Of a stretch of DNA of 6,490 nt, positions 1-5,485 are shown in pieces. The notes beneath the pieces are model-generated. The model had not been told where the DNA came from. It made no database searches and saw nothing but the letters and a program-made list of their open reading frames with translations. This DNA is from an uncultured Lachnospiraceae bacterium (GTDB taxonomy: Bacteria > Bacillota > Clostridia > Lachnospirales > Lachnospiraceae). The translations under genes and the position numbers were made by a program. The stretch's first letter is position 1. Each line of letters starts with the position of its first letter. The stretch lies in NCBI GenBank assembly GCA_910577765.1, contig CAJTOV010000185.1, forward strand, positions 1 through 6,490, in the 5' to 3' direction.

Positions 1-120
1 GTATGCCCGCGACCGCTACGTTTTCTTACGGTCAGCGCGGTAAACGCGCAGACCTGTCTGAACTGTTACATTACGCGTAACAGTCCAAGGGGTATCTGCA
101 CAGTTACTATTACGCCGTAT
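1..120. repeat. Hairpin-rich intergenic block downstream of the debranching-enzyme homologue
   Basis: No reading frame here looks like a gene. Two stem-loops are visible. Positions 31-39 pair with 45-53 around a GTAAA loop (8 pairs with one A-A mismatch), and 62-69 pair perfectly with 77-84 around a 7-base loop. Two near-identical direct copies also occur: 57-75 (TCTGAACTGTTACATTACG) and 95-114 (TCTGCACAGTTACTATTACG). Neither hairpin is followed by a T-run on either strand, so a simple intrinsic terminator is not shown. The block may be a dispersed intergenic element or the 3' processing end of the minus-strand operon. The left boundary is outside the window. Confidence 0.5.
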
Positions 121-162
121 ATGGGACGGCTTCCTCCACAAGGCACCTTTGGACGCCGGAAA

Positions 163-2220
163 TTACCGGGTGTCTGCCTCTTCCTGCGGCCGGCGGCCGA
201 TCAGTACCAGGACCGTGCGGGCGGGGACCATGTAACGCTTCTGGTTGTCCAGCACCGGTTCCTCCCCAGGCAGGTAGTAGCCGTTGACAGCCAGGCTGCC
301 GGTATCAAAGGCCATGTGCCAGGAAAGGCCTTTGGGCAGATTGGGTAAGGCGAACTCGTGGGGTTCCCAGTGGAAATTGCAGGCCAGGTAGAAGTAGTCG
401 TCCGGGGTGCCGTCTGCTTTCTTTCCGTAAGCGCCGCAGTACATGACGCCGATCTGGCGGCGGAAATCCTCGAATTCGGGATACCAGGTATTGAGCCCGT
501 GGAAGGACACGTCCGGGTGGCCGCAGGACAGATAGTCCATGAGCCTGGGAGCCCTGGCCATGTGGAACACCGGGTGGGCCTTGCGGAAGGCAATCACGTA
601 TTTGACGAATTCCAGCAGCTTCTGCCCGGTCTTTGTCTGGCGCCAGTTGAGCCAGGAAATGTCGTTGTCCTGGCAGTAGGCATTGTTGTTGCCGTTCTGG
701 GAGTTACCGAATTCGTCCCCGGCCATAAGAAGGGGGGTGCCCTGGCTCAGGAAGAGAAGAAGCAGGGCATTGCGCACCTGGCGTTTGCGCAGGTCCAGAA
801 TCTTCTTTTTGCGGGTAGGGCCTTCCACGCCGCAGTTCCAGGAGTAGTTGCTGTCGCTGCCGTCCCGGTTGTTCTCTCCGTTGGCCTCGTTGTGTTTCTG
901 CTCGTAGGCCACCAGATCTGCCAGGGTAAAGCCGTTGTTGGTGGCCAGATAGTTGATGACCCCGCGGTCCCCGGGATTGCGGCAGAGACTGTCCACCAGG
1001 GGACGCATCTGGCCTTCGTCGCCTTTGACCGCCCGGCGGATGCTGATGAGAAACCCGTCATTGTAGTCGGCTAAAAGCCTGGCAGGGCGGGGGGAGCCGG
1101 TCTGCGGGCTGTCCTGGGGGCAGACGGCGGAGCCGGACGGCGGACTGCTCTGGGGACGGATGGCGGGACAGGACTGCGGGCTGCCCTGGAGGCCGGCAGC
1201 GGAGCCGGACGGCGGACTGCTCTGGGGCGGGACAGCCGGGGCCCACCGGGGACGTCCGCCGGACCGGGCAGCGGGACCGGGCACTTCCTCCCAGTAGGCG
1301 GCCCACAGCTTGGTATCTGCCAGATAGGGGTCTCCGGCCAGAAGCCATCCTGGCACCGGCTGTCCGGTAAAATGGATGCCGTCCACATGGTACTGCCGGA
1401 CCCAGTGGCGGGCCGTATCCAGCACATCCGGCCAGGTATCCCTGCCGTCCAGATACAGCTCCACCACCACCTCGATTCCCGCCTGGTGGAGGGCACGGAC
1501 CAGCTTCTTAAACTCCAGCCCCGGGCTGGTGCCGGGACCTGCGTAGGAGGCTTTGGGCGCCCTGAGAAAGGAGCCGGTATAGCCCCAGTAATTCAGTCTG
1601 CCTGAGGGCGCTTCTTCCCCGTAGGGAGCCCCTTCCGGCCTTTCTGTGACCATGACCTCCTGGAATTCGGACACCGGCATCAGTTCCAGGGTGGTAATGC
1701 CCAGGTCTTTCAGATAGGGAATCATCTCCGCCACACCCCGGAATGTCCCTGGTCCCTGGACCCTGGATGAGGCGTGCCTGGTAAATCCGCGGACATGGAT
1801 ACGGTAGACAATACTTTCCTCGTAGGGGATCTTCAGGGGCCGGTCATCGCCCCAGTCAAAGGGTTCTTCCCTTACCGGGCTGGTCATCAGGGCGTGGACC
1901 TGGGCCGGGTCCCCCCAGACCTCCCGCCCGGCAAACTGGGGCCCGAAGGGGTCCGCAAAGATATATCCGTCCGCCGCAAAGGCGTAGGTGTATGTGTCCA
2001 GGTTCTCCCCGGCCAGGTCCATTTCCCATACATCCCCGGTCCGGCCCGAAGGGGGGAAGGGAATGCGGATAGCCTGGTCCAGGCGGGACTGGGGTGGGAA
2101 CAGAAGCAGCTCACACGTATCGGCGGCGGCTGCCACAGAGATATGGATTCCTCCTTCTATGCGGGTAAGCCCCATTGGAAAAGCGCTTCTGTCACTGCTG
2201 TCTGTCTTATACTGCCACAT
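163..2220 (-). CDS. Glycogen debranching enzyme (GlgX/isoamylase-like) GH13 homologue, probably catalytically inactive
   Basis: This is a 685-residue protein from ATG 2220, chosen because AAAGGCAGG precedes it with about 7 bases spacing; ATG 2241 is an alternative. A CBM48-like domain covers about residues 14-104. A GH13 barrel begins near VYRIHVRGFT (138-147) and is followed by LKDLGITTLELMPV (170-183). Family landmarks are strong: KHNEANGENNRDG from 442, SWNCGVEGPT to 469, and GTPLLMAGDEFGNSQNGNNN from 494. Length is normal for GlgX/TreX-type enzymes, which cleave alpha-1,6 branches of glycogen in the cytoplasm. The active site is nevertheless degenerate. Region II reads HVDGIHFTG, with Thr285 for the nucleophile Asp and His283 for Arg. 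Region III reads KLWAAYWE, with Ala308 for the acid Glu. Region IV reads ATNNGF, with Asn428-Asn429 for His-Asp, and region I has Glu254 and Gly259 for Asp and His. Four 12-residue repeats (332-379) follow region III. The fold assignment is secure; the role (binding, scaffold or regulator) is inference. Confidence 0.85.
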   Translation of the reverse strand: MWQYKTDSSDRSAFPMGLTRIEGGIHISVAAAADTCELLLFPPQSRLDQAIRIPFPPSGRTGDVWEMDLAGENLDTYTYAFAADGYIFADPFGPQFAGREVWGDPAQVHALMTSPVREEPFDWGDDRPLKIPYEESIVYRIHVRGFTRHASSRVQGPGTFRGVAEMIPYLKDLGITTLELMPVSEFQEVMVTERPEGAPYGEEAPSGRLNYWGYTGSFLRAPKASYAGPGTSPGLEFKKLVRALHQAGIEVVVELYLDGRDTWPDVLDTARHWVRQYHVDGIHFTGQPVPGWLLAGDPYLADTKLWAAYWEEVPGPAARSGGRPRWAPAVPPQSSPPSGSAAGLQGSPQSCPAIRPQSSPPSGSAVCPQDSPQTGSPRPARLLADYNDGFLISIRRAVKGDEGQMRPLVDSLCRNPGDRGVINYLATNNGFTLADLVAYEQKHNEANGENNRDGSDSNYSWNCGVEGPTRKKKILDLRKRQVRNALLLLFLSQGTPLLMAGDEFGNSQNGNNNAYCQDNDISWLNWRQTKTGQKLLEFVKYVIAFRKAHPVFHMARAPRLMDYLSCGHPDVSFHGLNTWYPEFEDFRRQIGVMYCGAYGKKADGTPDDYFYLACNFHWEPHEFALPNLPKGLSWHMAFDTGSLAVNGYYLPGEEPVLDNQKRYMVPARTVLVLIGRRPQEEADTR
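1084..1227 (-). repeat. Four 36-bp in-frame tandem repeats in the GH13 homologue
   Basis: Four consecutive 36-bp units lie at 1227-1192, 1191-1156, 1155-1120 and 1119-1084. Each encodes 12 residues of the type PQSSPPSGSAxx. Units 1 and 3 share 28 identical bases (1128-1155 and 1200-1227). Units 2 and 4 have diverged to LQGSPQSCPAIR and PQDSPQTGSPRP. The encoded stretch is Pro/Ser/Gly-rich and presumably unstructured. It sits where active GlgX-type enzymes have the loop after the catalytic Glu. Because the unit is a multiple of three, copy number could vary without breaking the frame. Confidence 0.9.
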
Positions 2221-2356
2221 CCTCGTACCTGCCTTTCTCATATGTTGTTTTCTGTTCCTTCCTGCGGTCTGGTACATCGCTGCACCAGTTTGTGCACTGT
2301 ATTGGGGAAATAACGGTGAATTCAGCTGCTGATATCCGCATCGGCTGCGGCTCTGC
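2221..2356. other. 136-bp spacer between xth and the GH13 homologue
   Basis: No convincing terminator or promoter is visible on the minus strand. A small stem TGCAC/GTGCA (2281-2296, loop of 6) is the only inverted repeat I see, and it has no T-run. Close to the left end are the candidate ribosome sites AAAGGCAGG (for ATG 2220) and AAGGAAC (for ATG 2241). Transcriptional read-through from xth is therefore possible but not proven. Confidence 0.4.
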
Positions 2357-3112
2357 TCACTCCAGCACAAGTTCCACCGGACAGTGGTCTGATCCCATGA
2401 TTCCGGTGTGGATTGCCGCCCCTTTCAGCCGGTCTTTCAAGGCTTCGGAGACGCAGAAATAGTCGATCCGCCACCCGGCATTTTTCTCTCTGGCCCGGAA
2501 CCGGTAGGACCACCAGGAATAGATGTCTTCCTGGTCCGGGTAGAAGTAGCGGAACGTATCCACAAAGCCGGCCTCCAGAAGCCTGGTGAATTTGTCCCGT
2601 TCCTCGTCGGTGAAGCCGGCATTTCTCCGGTTGGTCCTGGGATTCTTTAAGTCGATTTCCTTGTGGGCCACGTTAAGATCGCCGCAGAAGACCACTGGCT
2701 TCTTCTTCTCCAGACCTTTCAGATAGGCCAGCCAGGCGTCCTCCCAGGTCATGCGGTAGTCCAGTCTGGCCAGCTCGTTCTGGGAGTTGGGAGTATAGCA
2801 GGTGACCACATAGTAGCCGGGATATTCTGCCGTGATCACCCGGCCTTCCTGGTCGTGCTCCTCCAGGCCTATGCCACAGGTAACGGCCAGGGGCTCCTGG
2901 CGGGTGAAAATGGCAGTGCCTGAGTAGCCTTTCTTTCTGGCATAGTTCCAGTACTGGTGGTAACCGGGCAGGTCCAGTTCAATCTGGCCTTCCGAAAGCT
3001 TGGTCTCCTGAAGGCAGAAAATATCCGCGTCCATTTCCCGGAAAATGTCCAGGAACCCTTTGCCCACCACGGCCCTGAGCCCGTTGACATTCCAGGAGAT
3101 CATCTTAGTCAT
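2357..3112 (-). CDS. xth: Exodeoxyribonuclease III (AP endonuclease, ExoIII family)
   Basis: This 251-residue protein belongs to the endonuclease/exonuclease/phosphatase fold. It cleaves DNA at abasic sites and removes 3'-blocking groups in base excision repair, and has 3'-5' exonuclease activity on duplex DNA. All expected active-site signatures are present: SWNVNGLR (6-13, metal-binding Asn8), LQETK (Glu36), CYTPNS (Tyr106), GDLNVAH (Asp145, Asn147), WRIDYF (Asp217) and GSDHCPV (Asp242 and the general base His243). Length matches the bacterial ExoIII/ExoA family (about 250-270). The ATG at 3112 is chosen because AAGGAG (3125-3120) lies exactly 7 bases upstream; an in-frame ATG three codons later is less well placed. 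The start overlaps the end of the upstream nucleotidyltransferase gene by 8 bases, which implies co-transcription and probably translational coupling. No truncation or odd residue was seen. Confidence 0.96.
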   Translation of the reverse strand: MTKMISWNVNGLRAVVGKGFLDIFREMDADIFCLQETKLSEGQIELDLPGYHQYWNYARKKGYSGTAIFTRQEPLAVTCGIGLEEHDQEGRVITAEYPGYYVVTCYTPNSQNELARLDYRMTWEDAWLAYLKGLEKKKPVVFCGDLNVAHKEIDLKNPRTNRRNAGFTDEERDKFTRLLEAGFVDTFRYFYPDQEDIYSWWSYRFRAREKNAGWRIDYFCVSEALKDRLKGAAIHTGIMGSDHCPVELVLE

Positions 3113-4028
3113 AAAGGTGCTCCTTATAGACTCCGTCGGCAATGAGCCTGCGGATGGCAGCTACCACGGCTTCCTTGTCCTCCCGGTAGGTGACGCCGAA
3201 CCATTTGTCCCGGGTCTCCAGCACCCGGACCCGGGCCCTGCCGGCCTTGACCAGATTGCCGATAATGGTGGGAAGCAGATACTCGGCTTTCAGGTCTCCT
3301 TCCCGGATATTGTCCAGGAACCGGGGGAAGTCTTTCTCCAGCTCGTCTAAGAACCTGGGGGGAAGCCCCCACATGTTCATGGATACATGCTGGTCCAGGC
3401 TTACCTGCACCGGGCTGCCGTCCACGTTGCTGGCCTCCAGCCGGCCGTCCTTTACCTGGATGCCGTAGGTCTCCTCCACACTTTTCAGTGTGCCGTCGGG
3501 ATTCATCTGACAGACGCCCCGGGTCACGGTCCCGTTCTCACTGAGAGTATTGGCCAGAATGAAGCCGCCCATACAGATCTCATAGACATCTGACTGGGTG
3601 TCCATGTCCCGGACCATGTAGTCGTGAAGCTTGCGAAATCCCTCTTTGCCGTAATAATCGTCGGCATTGATCACCATAAAGGGCTCTTTTACCAGGTCCT
3701 TCACCATCAGGACCGCGTGACCGGTGCCCCAGGGCTTCTTCCGTCCTTCCGGCACAGTGTAGCCTTCCGGCAGTCTGTCCAGCTCCTGGTACACGTACTC
3801 TACCGGGGCGATCTTCTCGATCCGCCGGCCAATGATCTCCCGGAAATCCTGTTCCAAATCCTTCCTTATAATAAAGACGATTTTGTTGAATCCGGCCTCC
3901 AGGGCGTCGTGGATGGAATAATCCATGATGATCTCCCCGCCTGGGCCCATAGGCTCCAGCTGCTTGATGCCCCCTCCAAACCGGCTCCCGATGCCGGCAG
4001 CCATGATTACTAGTGCTGTTTCTCTCAT
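3105..4028 (-). CDS. Sugar-phosphate nucleotidyltransferase (NTP transferase family)
   Basis: A 307-residue protein of the GT-A-like nucleotidyltransferase family, which joins a nucleoside triphosphate to a sugar 1-phosphate to make an NDP-sugar and pyrophosphate. The nucleotide-binding signature is near the N-terminus: MAAGIGSRFGGGIKQLEP (9-26), a variant of GxGxR...PK. Further marks are KPWGTGHAV (98-106), the metal-binding INADDYYG (120-127), SMNMWG (216-221), LKAEYLLP (246-253) and KWFGVTY (275-281). The protein looks complete and resembles a Lachnospiraceae subfamily usually annotated only as 'nucleotidyltransferase'. Its base and sugar specificity cannot be read from sequence. ATG 4028 has GAGG (4040-4037) 8 bases upstream and a good promoter further up. 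It is the first gene of a likely operon with xth and perhaps the GH13 homologue; a link to glycogen or UDP-glucose metabolism is suggested only by that neighbour. Confidence 0.88.
   Translation of the reverse strand: MRETALVIMAAGIGSRFGGGIKQLEPMGPGGEIIMDYSIHDALEAGFNKIVFIIRKDLEQDFREIIGRRIEKIAPVEYVYQELDRLPEGYTVPEGRKKPWGTGHAVLMVKDLVKEPFMVINADDYYGKEGFRKLHDYMVRDMDTQSDVYEICMGGFILANTLSENGTVTRGVCQMNPDGTLKSVEETYGIQVKDGRLEASNVDGSPVQVSLDQHVSMNMWGLPPRFLDELEKDFPRFLDNIREGDLKAEYLLPTIIGNLVKAGRARVRVLETRDKWFGVTYREDKEAVVAAIRRLIADGVYKEHLYD
3113..3125 (-). promoter_or_regulatory. Ribosome binding site that fixes the xth start
   Basis: AAGGAG at 3125-3120 with a 7-base spacer to ATG 3112. The same bases encode the last residues of the upstream nucleotidyltransferase (Lys-Glu-His-Leu-Tyr), so ribosomes finishing that gene sit on the xth initiation site. 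Confidence 0.85.
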
Positions 4029-4104
4029 GATCTGTACCTCGCTTTTTGATACTGTTGCGGCTGCCGTGTGAATGTCTGACGGTGACCGCCGCTGCTCTGA
4101 CTCA

Positions 4105-4133
4105 ACTATAGCATACTCTTATTTAATTGGCAA
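4105..4133 (-). promoter_or_regulatory. Sigma-A promoter for the nucleotidyltransferase operon
   Basis: On the minus strand, TTGCCA (4133-4128) is followed after exactly 17 bases by TATAGT (4110-4105), with an extended -10 TGC just before it. The surroundings are AT-rich, unlike the genes on either side. Transcription would start near 4098 and give a leader of about 70 nt before ATG 4028. This places an independent promoter between the Rpn gene and the operon. Confidence 0.7.
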
Positions 4134-4214
4134 TTCTGATAGAGGATTTACTGGAAAAGTAACGTTATAAAAGTGTAACAGTTCACGGGGGAAAATTCCA
4201 CCCAATTGGGAAAA

Positions 4215-4418
4215 TCACTTTACTGCTGCACCCTCAAGCCACCGTTTCACCACGGTTATATTCATTTTCACAATATCCGCAATACTCTCTGGCGGCATTC
4301 CGTGGTTGGCAAGCCTCATTACTACTTCTTTCGCTTTTTTCTTTTCTCCTTCGGCTCTGCCCTTTGCCCTGCCTTCAGCTCTGCCCTCCGCCATCCATTT
4401 CTCGCTCATCTCACACAT
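4215..4418 (-). CDS. Candidate intragenic C-terminal protein of the Rpn gene (RpnS-like)
   Basis: Inside the Rpn gene and in the same frame, ATG 4418 (residue 269 of 335) is preceded by an exact AAGGAGG (4435-4429) with a 10-base spacer. Initiation there would give 67 residues: MCEMSEKWMAEG, the RAEG/RAKG repeats, a Lys-rich stretch and the helical tail. In E. coli, Rpn nucleases are held in check by small proteins (RpnS) made from internal starts near the 3' end of the same gene; that is established knowledge for Rpn. The same role here is inference. The purine run also encodes Glu-Glu-Gly-Gly, a conserved part of the family, so the SD may be accidental. Confidence 0.4.
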   Translation of the reverse strand: MCEMSEKWMAEGRAEGRAKGRAEGEKKKAKEVVMRLANHGMPPESIADIVKMNITVVKRWLEGAAVK

Positions 4419-5222
4419 AACCTTATAACCTCCTTCTTCACTTTTCAAAAAATGCACCCGGTTTGACAGTTCCCCCTGGCTCATATCCTCCGGGTCGGCT
4501 GTTTTAAAATAGTTCATCAGACGGGCCGCTTCTGATCCGTCATCAATCTCCGCATTCACATAGGTCACATGGATTCCGTCATCATACTCTGTGTCGGTTC
4601 CGGTCAGATACTTTTTCAACTCATAGATGGTCTTTCCTGCCTTCCACAGATCCGTCTCGCTGATATATATAAGATACACATCCGGCATCTCGTCATAATT
4701 TTTTCCTTTTTCCAGATATTCGCTGTCTATCATGGCTCCGTAAAAACGGATGCGCCTGGCATGGTCAACAGTCTCTGACCTCTGAATTTCCAAATTATAA
4801 AGTTTCCCGTTCCCGTCCTCTGCCAATATATCCAGAACCGCATCACGGGAGGTTACCTTTGCCACCCGGTACTGTTTTCTGACCTCCCTGACCTCCAGGT
4901 CCCTGATCCCGGTCACCACCCTCAGCACATGCTGGCATGCCGGCTTATCATCCAGGGCTACGGTCATAAAGGTATTGCTTAAGAGATTTAAGCTCCTGGC
5001 CTCAGCCACTCTTCTCTCCCTGGCTTTTATGATACTTTCCTGGGCTTTCCGGCTGTTCCTGCGGGCCTTCTGGGTGTTCTCCCGGGCCTTCTGGCTGTTC
5101 CTCCGGACCTCCCGGCTGTTGTCCTGCTTCTTCGGCATCTTCTCCGGCCCGGTTGTACCTGCCTGGGATATGGATGGATTTCTTTCTGATACATTCTTAT
5201 TCTGAACTGGTCTCCTTGGCAT
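4215..5222 (-). CDS. Rpn-family PD-(D/E)XK nuclease / putative transposase
   Basis: A 335-residue protein of the PD-(D/E)XK nuclease family transposase type (Rpn, recombination-promoting nuclease; Pfam PDDEXK_2). Family hallmarks run from ARSLNLLSNTFMTVAL (75-90) through VLDILAEDGNG (129-139), the E-x-Q active-site strand LYNLEIQ (141-147), DHARRIRFYGAMIDS (153-167), DVYLIYISETD (181-191) and DMSQGELSNRVHFLKSEEGGYK (246-267). Likely catalytic residues are Asp131, Glu145 and Gln147. The C-terminus has an EGRAEGRAKGRAEGE repeat (279-293) and a helical tail ending KRWLEGAAVK. The N-terminus is a basic extension with seven-residue repeats (40-67). ATG 5222 is chosen for AAGGAG ten bases upstream (5238-5233); earlier TTG 5300 and ATG 5288 lack such a site. 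Rpn proteins are DNA endonucleases that can be toxic and some act in phage defence. An internal SD and ATG near residue 269 suggest a second product. Confidence 0.88.
   Translation of the reverse strand: MPRRPVQNKNVSERNPSISQAGTTGPEKMPKKQDNSREVRRNSQKARENTQKARRNSRKAQESIIKARERRVAEARSLNLLSNTFMTVALDDKPACQHVLRVVTGIRDLEVREVRKQYRVAKVTSRDAVLDILAEDGNGKLYNLEIQRSETVDHARRIRFYGAMIDSEYLEKGKNYDEMPDVYLIYISETDLWKAGKTIYELKKYLTGTDTEYDDGIHVTYVNAEIDDGSEAARLMNYFKTADPEDMSQGELSNRVHFLKSEEGGYKVMCEMSEKWMAEGRAEGRAKGRAEGEKKKAKEVVMRLANHGMPPESIADIVKMNITVVKRWLEGAAVK
4419..4435 (-). promoter_or_regulatory. Internal Shine-Dalgarno sequence in the Rpn gene
   Basis: AAGGAGGTTATAAGGTT directly precedes ATG 4418. The AAGGAGG core (4435-4429) is a perfect anti-SD match, better than the site at the gene's own start, and the second AAGG (4424-4421) is too close to the ATG to matter. 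Position and reading frame fit internal initiation. Confidence 0.5.
5022..5105 (-). repeat. 21-bp in-frame tandem repeats in the Rpn gene
   Basis: Units at 5105-5085, 5084-5064, 5063-5043 and 5042-5022 encode RRNSQKA, RENTQKA, RRNSRKA and QESIIKA. The first three are closely related at DNA level (GGGCCTTCTG.. core on the plus strand). The seven-residue period and the Ala/Lys/Arg/Glu content predict a long, charged helix, possibly a coiled coil, just before the conserved nuclease domain. Confidence 0.85.
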
Positions 5223-5485
5223 TGCTTCCCGTCTCCTTCCAAAATAGTTCCCGCCATTTCCCAGTTCCGTGCCTTTATTATAAGCCATGGGGCCATTCAA
5301 AGCAAGGGAAAAGGCTGTTCCGGGTAATTGCCGGACTGTTATGGGTTTTCATGTAAACATACAGCGCGATAAAGATTTACCGGAATCCGGCCGGGAGGAA
5401 TTCCCGGCGAAGATTGTTTTTAGTATTAATGGGGGAACGTCCTGACAGAACTGACTGTCTTACCGTTTTGCACCCTTAAATATTA
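5223..5485. other. Spacer between the Rpn remnant and the Rpn gene, with GC-rich hairpin
   Basis: This leader holds adjoining inverted repeats: CCGGA-A-TCCGG (5380-5390) and GCCGGGA/TCCCGGC (5390-5396 with 5402-5408, loop of 5). A small GACAG/CTGTC repeat lies at 5444-5459. The minus-strand SD for the Rpn start lies at 5238-5233. I see no convincing -35/-10 pair. The GC-rich hairpin lies roughly 160 bases upstream of ATG 5222 and is not followed by a T-run in the minus direction, so it may be a weak terminator for the remnant or a leader structure. Confidence 0.4.

Noticed and set aside
358..1074. Long plus-strand open frame of 238 codons opposite the GH13 homologue
   Set aside because: It lies wholly antisense to a gene with clear family motifs. 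Its composition (Val/Gly/Ala-rich, no motif) is what the complement of GC-rich codons gives.
1774..2332. Plus-strand frames antisense to the start of the GH13 homologue
   Set aside because: No ribosome site or recognisable domain; the minus-strand CBM48 reading explains the region.
4174..4185. 12-base match (TGTAACAGTTCA) to the reverse complement of 59-70
   Set aside because: Matches of 12 bases are expected about once by chance in a window of this size, and the flanks do not extend the match.
4201..4210. CCCAATTGGG palindrome after the Rpn stop as a terminator
   Set aside because: The stem is only a few pairs with no room for a loop and no proper T-run; no real terminator is visible for the Rpn gene.
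5223..5300. Longer Rpn protein starting at TTG 5300 or ATG 5288
   Set aside because: Neither has a ribosome site upstream, whereas ATG 5222 has AAGGAG with 10-base spacing. The extra residues show no family similarity.
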